From Flavobacteriaceae bacterium (lineage in GTDB: Bacteria; Bacteroidota; Bacteroidia; Flavobacteriales; Flavobacteriaceae): DNA of 64,000 nucleotides. The notes beneath the pieces are model-generated. The model was not told the DNA's origin. It made no database searches and worked only from the letters and a program-made list of their open reading frames with translations. Shown one piece after another: positions 1 to 7,553 of this stretch. A program made the position numbers and the translations under genes. The DNA lies in NCBI GenBank assembly GCA_024644745.1, contig JAHEHF010000009.1, positions 1 to 64,000 of the forward strand, written 5' to 3'. Within the stretch, counting starts at the first letter, position 1. Each line of letters begins with the position of its first letter.

Positions 1-537
1 GGTATTCGCGTAAATGACTTTGCCCTGAACACCAAGCAATGCATCTTTTTCCAATTCCATAACAAAAGCATTCCCTTCAGGAACTTTAAAGGGAAATGTA
101 ATTCCAAATTTATGAGCCGGCTGATAACCAAATTTCGGATAATAATCTTCGTGCCCGATCACCACAATTGAGGTATAGCCTAATTCTCTTGCTTTTTCGT
201 GGGCATAACGCATCAATTTTGATCCTATTCCTTTTTTTTGAAAAGCTATACTTACAGCAATTGGTGCCAAAGCCAGGGTCTTTTGGAATCCTTCAGGTCC
301 GGCAATGAAAGCTTCTGTCATTAAAATATAACCTGCAAGCTTATTATCTATTTCAGCCACCATGGAAAGTTCCGGAATAAACTTCGCATCATTCCTGAGC
401 CGCTGCACGAGATAATGCTCTCTGTGATCACTGAATTCCTCATTTTTAAAAGCTTCCTCCAGCAGCTGAAAAACCTTTTGATGATCCTCAGTTGTTTCCT
501 GTCTTATGCTGACTTTTGAACTTTCAGGCCTTCCCAT
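1..537 (-). CDS. GNAT-family N-acetyltransferase (3' end outside window)
   Basis: Translating the minus strand from the ATG at 535-537 gives 179 uninterrupted codons to the window edge, so the C-terminus is missing. The acetyl-CoA-binding signature is visible as FQKKGIGSKLMRYAHEKARE, followed by a YYPKFGYQPA segment typical of the YhbS-like GNAT branch. It presumably moves an acetyl group from acetyl-CoA to an unknown amine. The start lies 14 bp inside the 3' end of pta, which suggests translational coupling. The ORF track missed it because it is open at the edge. Family placement is firm; the substrate is unknown. Confidence 0.85.
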   Translation of the reverse strand, partial: MGRPESSKVSIRQETTEDHQKVFQLLEEAFKNEEFSDHREHYLVQRLRNDAKFIPELSMVAEIDNKLAGYILMTEAFIAGPEGFQKTLALAPIAVSIAFQKKGIGSKLMRYAHEKARELGYTSIVVIGHEDYYPKFGYQPAHKFGITFPFKVPEGNAFVMELEKDALLGVQGKVIYANT

Positions 538-2626
538 TTTCCTGTGCCTGAATGGCTGTAATAATTACTGTATTAAAAATATCATCTACGGTACAGCCCC
601 TGCTCAAATCATTTACCGGTTTGTTGAGTCCCTGCAGCATAGGTCCTATGGCGATGGCCCCTGTTTCTCTTTGCACGGCTTTATAGGTATTATTTCCTGT
701 ATTGAGGTCCGGAAAGATCAGAACACTTGCCTCACCGGCTACCTTGGATCCGGGAAGTTTCTTTTTACCTATTGTGGCATCAACCGCCGCATCGTATTGA
801 ATGGGTCCTTCAATTTTTAATTTCGGACGCAAATTTTTGACAATTTCAGTAGCCTTTCTCACTTTCTCCACATCTGCACCCTGACCTGAAGATCCTGATG
901 AATATGAAAGCATCGCTACCTTGGGCTCAATACCAAAGGCCGCGCTTGAATCGGCTGAAGATATGGCGATCTCCGCGAGTTGTTCAGCTGTAGGATTCGG
1001 ATTAATGGCGCAATCACCAAATACAGATACACGATCATCCAGACACATAAAGAACACAGACGACACCACAGAAACACCAGGTTTGGTTTTTATAAACTGT
1101 AAGGCCGGGCGTATGGTATGCTGGGTCGTATTTACCGCACCTGAAACCATACCGTCCGCATGACCCTTATAAACCATCATGGTTCCGAAAAAAGACACAT
1201 CCTGCATGAGATCCTTGGCCATGCTCAGGTTGACGTTCTTATGCTTTCTCAATTCATAATAAGTATTTGCGTAATCTTCAAAATGACCAGATTCAGAAGG
1301 GTTAATAATTTCTATTTTCTCAAGATTGATGGCAATACCTAGTTCTGTAATTCTGTCTTTGATCTCCTTTTCAGAACCCAGCAAAGTCACATCAACAATA
1401 TCAAGTATGCTCAGTCTTGCTGCCGCCAGCAATATTCTCTCGTCCAGGCCTTCCGGAAGAACGATTCGTTTCTTGACCTTTTGTGCCCTTTTCAAAAGAT
1501 TGTACTGAAACATTCTTGGTGTAAGGCCACGGGGCTTGAAAGTCAGGTATTTTCTGGTCAGATCTTCTACATTGACATGTTTGTCGAAAGTATTGAGAGA
1601 AGTGTATATGCGCTGTTCGTTATTGGGGTATATATGGGACCTCACCGCGCCCACTTTGTTGGCCACCTCAAAAGTACCTTTCTTCACCGATAAAATAGGT
1701 ACGGTCTCCTTGAGACCTCTTATCAGTTTCATAATAGGCTCTTCGGGGACGATTCCGCCGGTAAGCATGATTCCGGCAATTTTAGGATAACTGTCTGATA
1801 TACTTGCTTGTAATGAGGTTAGGATAATATCAGCCCTGTCTCCCGGGGTAATCACAAGGCAATGGTTTTTGAGATGGGGAAGGAAATTGCGCAATTGCAT
1901 GGCTCCTACCGCCGAACTCTCGACCTGGTTATCAATCAACTCAGAACCAAACAATACTTCAGCATCCAATTCATCAATAATCTCCTTAATAGTGGGGCTG
2001 TTCAAGCTTTCAACCATTGGAATAACCCCGACAAAGATATGTTCCTCGACCTTTTCCCTCAAGGTTTTTTCTATAAAACCAGCATCTTCTGTATCCACTT
2101 TATTGGCAACAACACCCAGCACCTTCACTTCTTTGTCGGTAAATGAATCATAGGCGAGCAGAAGGTTGGTGATCAATTCGTCTTTTTCCTTATCTTTTCC
2201 GCTCCCCACGAGAATCACAGGTATGCCCAGGTTCTTTGCGATAATGGCATTGATATCCAATTCGACAAAAACCCCCTCTCCTGAAAAATCTGTCCCCTCG
2301 ACCAATATAAAGTCAAATTTATCTTCCAGTTCTTTATACTTTTTGATAATGGTATCAAGAATTTCTCCGTCTTCTCCGTTGGTCCTTTTCTGGATGACCT
2401 CAGCTCCCGTCATGGCATAGCAATCATCATATTCCATTGACAATTTAAAATGAGACAACACAGTTTCAATATGATTGTCTCGTTTTCTTTTTTCCGATAC
2501 CTCAATAATAGGTCTGAAATAGCCTACCTTCTTAGTTCTCCCAAGCAGTATTCGCATCAAACCCAGTGTTATAATTGACTTTCCACTTTCGGGTTCTCCG
2601 GTTGCTATATAAATGGCTCTGTTCAT
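524..2626 (-). CDS. pta: Phosphate acetyltransferase, long two-domain form
   Basis: This 700-aa protein interconverts acetyl-CoA and acetyl phosphate in the cytoplasmic acetate pathway. The N-terminus has a P-loop-like GEPESGKS and a BioD/CobQ-like region. A DRTGG-type regulatory domain follows, and the last ~330 residues (from about RMFQYNLLKRAQ) are the catalytic PTA_PTB domain with SYSSGSSGQGADVEKV and EGPIQYDAAVDA. Length matches the long enterobacterial-type Pta. The usual partner ackA is not next to it; the downstream gene is the GNAT, which overlaps it. A clear promoter lies just upstream. Confidence 0.96.
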   Translation of the reverse strand: MNRAIYIATGEPESGKSIITLGLMRILLGRTKKVGYFRPIIEVSEKRKRDNHIETVLSHFKLSMEYDDCYAMTGAEVIQKRTNGEDGEILDTIIKKYKELEDKFDFILVEGTDFSGEGVFVELDINAIIAKNLGIPVILVGSGKDKEKDELITNLLLAYDSFTDKEVKVLGVVANKVDTEDAGFIEKTLREKVEEHIFVGVIPMVESLNSPTIKEIIDELDAEVLFGSELIDNQVESSAVGAMQLRNFLPHLKNHCLVITPGDRADIILTSLQASISDSYPKIAGIMLTGGIVPEEPIMKLIRGLKETVPILSVKKGTFEVANKVGAVRSHIYPNNEQRIYTSLNTFDKHVNVEDLTRKYLTFKPRGLTPRMFQYNLLKRAQKVKKRIVLPEGLDERILLAAARLSILDIVDVTLLGSEKEIKDRITELGIAINLEKIEIINPSESGHFEDYANTYYELRKHKNVNLSMAKDLMQDVSFFGTMMVYKGHADGMVSGAVNTTQHTIRPALQFIKTKPGVSVVSSVFFMCLDDRVSVFGDCAINPNPTAEQLAEIAISSADSSAAFGIEPKVAMLSYSSGSSGQGADVEKVRKATEIVKNLRPKLKIEGPIQYDAAVDATIGKKKLPGSKVAGEASVLIFPDLNTGNNTYKAVQRETGAIAIGPMLQGLNKPVNDLSRGCTVDDIFNTVIITAIQAQENGKA

Positions 2627-2641
2627 TTTTCAAATTTTACG

Positions 2642-2670
2642 CAAAGATACTTATATGTATGGTTTTACAA
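2642..2670 (-). promoter_or_regulatory. Bacteroidota-type promoter for pta
   Basis: Read on the minus strand, this is a TTG (-33), an 18-base spacer and TATCTTTG (-7), matching TTG-N17-23-TAnnTTTG. It ends about 15 bases before the pta ATG. Confidence 0.7.
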
Positions 2671-2711
2671 GACAAAATACCTGTAACAATTATAACTTTC
2701 TTTAAAAAAAA

Positions 2712-2745
2712 TTGACAATTTATTTAGTAAATTCCCATAGCTTTG
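2712..2745 (+). promoter_or_regulatory. Bacteroidota-type promoter for hutI
   Basis: TTGACA is followed 23 bases after its TTG by TAGCTTTG, a good TAnnTTTG -7 box. It lies 20 bases before the hutI ATG and is divergent from the pta promoter. Confidence 0.6.
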
Positions 2746-2765
2746 TTCAATCCCATTAATCAGCC

Positions 2766-4001
2766 ATGAAAACTCTCTTTTTCAACATTAAAGAACTGCT
2801 TCAAATCAGGGATAAATCGATTTCAAAAGTGTCCGGCGCTGAAATGAATTTGCTCCCTTCGATCAAAAATGCATACCTCTTGGTTGAAGGGGAACAGATC
2901 AAAGAATACGGCCCTATGAGCCGACTGAATAATTATGATGCCGACAGGCTTATTGACGCCCATGATCAGATCATTATGCCAGCCTGGTGCGATTCGCATA
3001 CGCATATTGTTTATGCAGGAAACAGAGAAGAAGAATTTGTTGACAGGATCAGAGGACTGAGTTATGAGGAAATTGCTGCTCGAGGTGGTGGAATTCTCAA
3101 TTCTGCAAAAAGAGTACAAGACAGCACGGAACAGGAATTATTTGAACAATCCTCACAAAGGCTGGAGGAAATCATGAAACTGGGAACCGGTGCCGTCGAG
3201 ATCAAATCCGGCTATGGCCTCACTCCTGAATCAGAAATAAAAATGCTCAGGGTCATTAAATCCTTATCAGGATCCTACCCCCTCTCCATAAAAGCAACAT
3301 TTCTGGGTGCCCATGCCATTCCTTTAAAATTCAAAGACAATAAAGAAGCTTATGTTGATCAGATCTGCAATCAAATGATTCCAGAAGTTGCGGAAAAGAA
3401 ATTAGCAGCTTATATCGATGTTTTTTGTGAAAAGGGCTATTTCGACACAGACCAAACCGACAGAATACTTAAGACCGGGAAGAAGTATGGGTTGATCCCT
3501 AAAATACACGTGAACCAGTTTAACAGCATCGGAGGAGTTCAGATAGGGATCAAGCACAAAGCACTGAGTATTGATCATTTGGAAATCATGACCTCTCAGG
3601 ACATTGAGAGCTTGCAAGGGTCAGTGACGATGCCGGTGGCCCTTCCATCATGTTCCTATTTTTTGAGCATTCCCTATACGCCTGCCAGAAAAATTATTGA
3701 CGCCGGCCTTCCTTTGGCACTGGCAACAGATTTTAACCCGGGCTCAACGCCAAGCGGGAATATGAATTTTGTGGTTTCAGCCGCCTGTATAAAAATGAAA
3801 ATGACTCCTCAGGAGGCAATCAATGCCGCTACGATTAACGGGGCTTATGCCATGGGACTCAGCAAGACTCACGGAAGTATAACAAAAGGTAAAATAGCCA
3901 ACCTGATCATTACAAAAAATATTCCCTCCTTCAATTATCTGCCTTATGCTTTCGGCAGCAACCTGATTGACAAGGTGATGATCAAAGGTGAATTCATTTG
4001 A
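2766..4001 (+). CDS. hutI: Imidazolonepropionase
   Basis: This 411-aa amidohydrolase hydrolyses imidazolone-5-propionate to N-formimino-L-glutamate, the third step of histidine breakdown. The metal site is visible as CDSHTHIVYAGNREEEF, followed by YEEIAARGGGILNSAKRVQ, which is characteristic of HutI. Further metal or substrate positions lie in FLGAHAIP, KIHVNQFN and ATDFNPGSTPSGNMNF. Length is normal for the family. No other hut gene is adjacent, so the rest of the pathway must lie elsewhere. Confidence 0.95.
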   Translation: MKTLFFNIKELLQIRDKSISKVSGAEMNLLPSIKNAYLLVEGEQIKEYGPMSRLNNYDADRLIDAHDQIIMPAWCDSHTHIVYAGNREEEFVDRIRGLSYEEIAARGGGILNSAKRVQDSTEQELFEQSSQRLEEIMKLGTGAVEIKSGYGLTPESEIKMLRVIKSLSGSYPLSIKATFLGAHAIPLKFKDNKEAYVDQICNQMIPEVAEKKLAAYIDVFCEKGYFDTDQTDRILKTGKKYGLIPKIHVNQFNSIGGVQIGIKHKALSIDHLEIMTSQDIESLQGSVTMPVALPSCSYFLSIPYTPARKIIDAGLPLALATDFNPGSTPSGNMNFVVSAACIKMKMTPQEAINAATINGAYAMGLSKTHGSITKGKIANLIITKNIPSFNYLPYAFGSNLIDKVMIKGEFI

Positions 4002-4115
4002 ACATCCCAATCAAAGTACTGCAGGTTTAATCGGCATCACGCGTTTAAAAAAATGAAAAAAAGATGGTATATGATCCAATACTGGTCTTCATTAAATCAT
4101 TATGAGAATTCTTCG

Positions 4116-4123
4116 TAAATTTG
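4116..4123 (+). promoter_or_regulatory. -7 box (TAAATTTG) of the lipA promoter
   Basis: TAAATTTG followed by C matches the Bacteroidota TAnnTTTG element and lies 20 bases before the ATG at 4144. It falls inside the longer ORF of the track, which argues for the downstream start. No convincing -33 TTG was found. Confidence 0.5.
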
Positions 4124-4143
4124 CAAACTTAAAGATTGAAAAC

Positions 4144-5013
4144 ATGTCAGACAGTTCAGTTGTTTTACCGCGAAAGAAAAAACCGGAATGGCTCAGGGTA
4201 AAGTTACCCGTTGGCAAAAAGTATACCGACCTCAGAGGGCTGGTAGACAAATATAAATTAAACACGATTTGTACCAGTGGCAGTTGCCCAAACATGGGAG
4301 AATGCTGGGGAGAAGGAACAGCCACCTTCATGATCCTCGGGAATATCTGCACGCGTTCCTGCGGGTTTTGCGGAGTTAAAACCGGAAAACCGGATCAAGT
4401 TGAATGGGATGAACCCGAAAAAGTAGCCAGATCCATCCATTTAATGAATATAAAACACGCGGTAATCACTTCTGTGGACAGAGATGACCTGAAAGACGGA
4501 GGATCAATTATCTGGGCTGAAACAGTAGAGGCTATCCGGAGAACAAATCCCGAGACGACTCTTGAAACACTCATTCCTGATTTCAGGGGAGATACAAAAA
4601 ATATAGACCGGATCTTGGCCGTCGCCCCTGAAGTAATTTCTCACAATCTGGAAACGGTGAGAAGACTTACTAGAGAAGTGAGAATTCAGGCAAAATACGA
4701 TCGAAGCCTAGAAGTTTTGCGCTATCTTAAAGATTCCGGGCAGCAAAGGACCAAATCAGGAATCATGCTCGGACTTGGAGAAAAAGAGGAAGAAGTTATA
4801 GAAACCCTGGAGGATCTCAACAGGGCAAAAGTAGATATTGTAACCATTGGGCAGTACCTTCAGCCCAGTAAAAAACACCTGCCTGTTCATGAATTTATCA
4901 GACCTGAACAATTTAACAGATACAAGGAGATAGGACTTGAATTGGGTTTCAAATATGTTGAAAGTGGAGCCCTGGTCAGGTCCTCTTATCGTGCTGAAAA
5001 GCATTTGATTTAA
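4144..5013 (+). CDS. lipA: Lipoyl synthase
   Basis: This radical-SAM enzyme inserts two sulfurs into octanoyl groups on lipoyl domains. The auxiliary-cluster cysteines are in [12 protein letters not shown], and the radical-SAM cluster is CTRSCGFC (CX3CX2C). The C-terminal RSSYRAEKH supplies the conserved serine ligand motif. I start at the second Met (MSDSS, 289 aa) rather than the 303-aa track start, because family length fits and a -7 box lies between the two Met codons. Its product is needed by dehydrogenase complexes such as the one served by Lpd in this window. Confidence 0.95.
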   Translation: MSDSSVVLPRKKKPEWLRVKLPVGKKYTDLRGLVDKYKLNTICTSGSCPNMGECWGEGTATFMILGNICTRSCGFCGVKTGKPDQVEWDEPEKVARSIHLMNIKHAVITSVDRDDLKDGGSIIWAETVEAIRRTNPETTLETLIPDFRGDTKNIDRILAVAPEVISHNLETVRRLTREVRIQAKYDRSLEVLRYLKDSGQQRTKSGIMLGLGEKEEEVIETLEDLNRAKVDIVTIGQYLQPSKKHLPVHEFIRPEQFNRYKEIGLELGFKYVESGALVRSSYRAEKHLI

Positions 5014-5057
5014 ATAGTTGAGAATCTTAACATATCATTAACAGCCTGTATCAAATT

Positions 5058-5075
5058 CTGGTACACATTTTGATA
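5058..5075 (+). promoter_or_regulatory. Sigma-54-like promoter, copy 1 (degenerate)
   Basis: CTGGTACACATTTTGATA aligns base for base with the better site before copy 2. It keeps GG at the -24 position with 10 bases to the -12 dinucleotide, but that dinucleotide is GA rather than GC. Predicted transcription start is near 5085. Confidence 0.4.
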
Positions 5076-5084
5076 GTAATTGTA

Positions 5085-5172
5085 TGAAGCAGAATTCCCC
5101 AATAATTTTGACTTCATTATGATTAATTTTGAGTTAGTAAGCTTAAAGCACCTCCGTAAAGAGGTGCTTTTA
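5085..5172 (+). ncRNA. Candidate small RNA, repeat copy 1
   Basis: A predicted transcript of about 88 nt runs from TGAAGCAGAATTCCCC through the conserved core to a perfect 10-bp hairpin, AAAGCACCTC/GAGGTGCTTT (5145-5170), followed by a short T run. It also holds two overlapping mini-ORFs: ATG at 5084 (12 codons, ends TGA) and ATG at 5119, joined by ATGA. In this copy the second ORF is open for 24 codons because the stop seen in copies 2 and 3 is shifted. RNA or peptide function is not established. Confidence 0.5.
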
Positions 5173-5324
5173 AGTTTCCTGAGGATCCGGTAATCGAAGA
5201 TTTTGAAATTGGCTGTTAGCTTTTTGTAAAATATTCCCATTTTCAAACTCCTGATCCAATTGTATTCTTTATTTTTTAAATAAAATTGCATTTATTAATA
5301 AAATATTAACACAATTATATGATT

Positions 5325-5342
5325 TTGGCACAAGATTTGCAA
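5325..5342 (+). promoter_or_regulatory. Sigma-54 consensus promoter, copy 2
   Basis: TTGGCACAAGATTTGCAA matches the -24/-12 consensus TTGGCACRN4TTGCW, with GG and GC separated by 10 bases. Predicted start is near 5352, at the same offset to TGAAGCA as in copy 1. Confidence 0.6.
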
Positions 5343-5351
5343 TTAACAGCA

Positions 5352-5436
5352 TGAAGCAAAGTTCCCCACTAATTTTGTTTTCATTATGATTAATTTTGAG
5401 TTAGTAAGTTAAAAGCACCTTTTTAAGGTGCTTTTT
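5352..5436 (+). ncRNA. Candidate small RNA, repeat copy 2
   Basis: A predicted transcript of about 85 nt ends in an 11-bp stem, AAAAGCACCTT/AAGGTGCTTTT with a TTT loop (5411-5435). Relative to copy 1 the stem changes C-G to T-A, a compensatory change that supports the hairpin. Mini-ORFs are MKQSSPLILFSL (5351-5389) and MINFELVS (5386-5412), overlapping as ATGA; the second stops exactly where the hairpin begins. Confidence 0.55.
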
Positions 5437-5604
5437 ACATTTGAAACAATTGCCTCTTTATTTATTCATATATTATAAATCATATCAGTTATGACAAGCA
5501 AAATTATTAGTAAAAAGATTAAAAATTACTGATTAATTAAATTTATACCCAATTAATTTGTGAAATTATTAATAAATCTGTAATTTGCCTTGCAAACAAA
5601 ATTA

Positions 5605-5679
5605 GTCGCAAATTTTGTTTTCATTATGATTAATTTTGAGTTAGTAAGCTAAAGCACTTCTAAACCGGGAGTGCTTTAT
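5605..5679 (+). ncRNA. Candidate small RNA, repeat copy 3 (5' end uncertain)
   Basis: The core is identical to copy 2 and is followed by the stem AAAGCACTTC/GGAGTGCTTT (5651-5677), which differs from the other stems by another paired change (C-G to T-A). The upstream flank is unrelated: TTGCAA at 5590 resembles a -12 element but the -24 half is poor, and a TTTG...TAATTTG pair could be a housekeeping promoter. The first mini-ORF is broken by TAG; MINFELVS (5626-5652) is kept. Confidence 0.45.
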
Positions 5680-5692
5680 TACTTTACAGACC

Positions 5693-6505
5693 CTACAAAC
5701 GAGATACAAATTCTTTAACCAGTGTGCTTATTTTTTCTTCTGAGGCTTTTGCGGCTTCCTGAACGGCCTCATGAGATACTTCCTCAATTTTTCCTTCAAT
5801 CCCAAGATCAGTAATCACAGAAAGTCCAAAACATTCCATTCCCATATGCTTTGCCACAATAACTTCAGGAACAGTGCTCATGCCTACTGCATCTGCTCCC
5901 ATAAGTTTCACCATCCTATATTCAGCAGGGGTTTCAAAGGTAGGTCCCTGTAGTGCCAGATATACCCCTTCCTGAATCTTTATATCAGTTTCACGGGCAA
6001 TTGCACGCATCAATTCAATCATTTTCCAGCTGTAAGGCTCATGCATATCGACAAATCTGGGGCCAAACCGCTCTTCATTTTCACCCCTGAGCGGATGTTC
6101 AGGCATCATATTGATATGATCCGTTATGACCATGATGTCACCAACTTCAAATGCCGGATTTACACCGCCACTGGCATTTGAGACCAAAATTTTATCAATA
6201 CCCAGAAATTTCATAATCCTGATGGGAAAGGTCACCTCCTGCATTTCCCATCCTTCATAATAATGGAACCTTCCCTGCATGGCCACAACTGATTTTCCCT
6301 CAAGCGTACCGTAAATAAAGGTTCCCGAATGGCCGGTAACTGTTGAAACGGGAAAATTCGGAATGTCGTGGTATGCAATTTTCTTTTCAATTTCGATCAT
6401 TTTAACGATTCCCCCGAGTCCGGTACCCAAAACAATTCCCAATTCGGGTTTGACAATACCTATATCCCTTAAAAATTTAGTTGTCTCCTTTATTTGTTCG
6501 TACAT
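5693..6505 (-). CDS. Purine-nucleoside phosphorylase
   Basis: This 270-aa enzyme cleaves purine nucleosides with phosphate to free base and (deoxy)ribose 1-phosphate in salvage. PNP/MTAP family motifs are present: GTGLGG, TVTGHSGTF, GRFHYYEGW, SNASGGVNP and GMSTVPEVIVAKH. Length and motifs fit the trimeric PNP class I (punA-like). The start overlaps the end of lpxK by 29 bp, so the two genes are probably translated together as the last members of the ftsK-ribB-lpxK train. Confidence 0.93.
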   Translation of the reverse strand: MYEQIKETTKFLRDIGIVKPELGIVLGTGLGGIVKMIEIEKKIAYHDIPNFPVSTVTGHSGTFIYGTLEGKSVVAMQGRFHYYEGWEMQEVTFPIRIMKFLGIDKILVSNASGGVNPAFEVGDIMVITDHINMMPEHPLRGENEERFGPRFVDMHEPYSWKMIELMRAIARETDIKIQEGVYLALQGPTFETPAEYRMVKLMGADAVGMSTVPEVIVAKHMGMECFGLSVITDLGIEGKIEEVSHEAVQEAAKASEEKISTLVKEFVSRL

Positions 6506-7520
6506 AATCTTTTATTAAATGATTAAACTTATCTCCTTCTTCAAGAAATTCTGCGCTAATGGGTAAATAGAAAACGGGTAAATTGACTTCCATAAAATTT
6601 CTGACATAATCCTTCTCTGTAGTCAAAATGATTTTCAACTTTTGGGGTATCTTGTCGTATTTTTTTGTAATTACTTCAAAATCTGACTGCTGAAGTATCT
6701 GATGATCACCAAATTCAATGTGTTCGAATTCTATATGAGAGGTTCTCAGAAAATCTTCAAGGGGTTTTGGATCCGCGATACCCGTTACCAGAAGCACCTT
6801 ATACCGTTTCAATTCATTTAGGGCAATCTCTGTTTCGCGACCGATCGCGGCCTCAGCATAATTTATCTTGCTAAAAAACACCTCCTGATAAGACTCAGGC
6901 TGCAACCTTTTGCGGGTTTTCTTCATTTGAACAGGTGTCAATTTCGCGGGACATTTGGTCACGATGATTATATTTGCCCTTTTCGCACCCCTCTTTCTTT
7001 CACGCAAATTTCCGGCAGGCAACAATAGGTCATCAGTGTATAAGTCGTTCCAGGAAGTTAACAAAACTGTCAGACCTGCATTGACATAACGATGCTGAAA
7101 TGCATCGTCGAGGAGGACAACCTCAAGATCAGGCCTCAGGGTCAGGAGCTGTTTGATGCCTCTTGCTCTTTTTTCATCCACTGCCACGGTGATCTGCTTG
7201 AATTTTCTAAAAAACTGGAAAGGTTCATCTCCAAGCTGCTCTGCATTCGATTGGTCATCAGCCAACAAAAATCCTTGCGTTTTCCTTCCATATCCACGGC
7301 TCAATACCGCAGTTTGAAAATTCTTGTACAAAAGCCTGATCAGGTTTTCAATCAACGGAGATTTACCCGTACCCCCAACATTCAAATTTCCTACGCAGAT
7401 TACTGGTAAATTGAACTTTTCAGATTTCAGCAAACCTTTGTCAAATGCCCAATTTCTAATCTGCGTTGCAAAACCATAAATAATGGAAAATGGAAACAAT
7501 ATTTTACGTAGCGAATTCAC
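6477..7520 (-). CDS. lpxK: Tetraacyldisaccharide 4'-kinase
   Basis: This inner-membrane-associated kinase phosphorylates the 4' position of the lipid A disaccharide, step six of the Raetz pathway. The P-loop is NVGGTGKSP after a hydrophobic N-terminus, with LLDDAFQHRYV and an acid-rich catalytic stretch further on. Its 347 aa are normal for Bacteroidota LpxK. It lies 33 bp downstream of ribB and overlaps the PNP gene. Confidence 0.94.
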   Translation of the reverse strand: MNSLRKILFPFSIIYGFATQIRNWAFDKGLLKSEKFNLPVICVGNLNVGGTGKSPLIENLIRLLYKNFQTAVLSRGYGRKTQGFLLADDQSNAEQLGDEPFQFFRKFKQITVAVDEKRARGIKQLLTLRPDLEVVLLDDAFQHRYVNAGLTVLLTSWNDLYTDDLLLPAGNLRERKRGAKRANIIIVTKCPAKLTPVQMKKTRKRLQPESYQEVFFSKINYAEAAIGRETEIALNELKRYKVLLVTGIADPKPLEDFLRTSHIEFEHIEFGDHQILQQSDFEVITKKYDKIPQKLKIILTTEKDYVRNFMEVNLPVFYLPISAEFLEEGDKFNHLIKDYVRTNKGDN

Positions 7521-7553
7521 CAGCTCTAAAGTACAAAAATCCTGAAGGATGGA

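Larger units (their letters stand above)
5041..5680. repeat. Tandem array of three copies of an intergenic element
   Basis: Three copies share a nearly invariant core (TTCATTATGATTAATTTTG then AGTTAGTAAG) at 5113-5142, 5380-5409 and 5620-5649. Each core runs directly into a different terminator-like hairpin. Core-to-core spacing is 267 and 240 bp. The sequence between copies is AT-rich and shows no gene I can support. The 5' flanks of copies 1 and 2 are also related, back through a sigma-54-like box; copy 3 has a different flank. Confidence 0.85.

Noticed and set aside
506-820. Plus-strand ORF of 104 aa over the pta 3' end
   Set aside because: It is antisense to pta, composition is unlike a protein-coding frame here, and pta is certain.
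5010-5291. Minus-strand 93-aa ORF across repeat copy 1
   Set aside because: It runs through the terminator-like hairpin and AT-rich spacer, and no equivalent frame exists in the other copies.
5041-5680. CRISPR array
   Set aside because: The copies are 240-267 bp apart, only three in number, and end in different hairpins; no cas genes are nearby.
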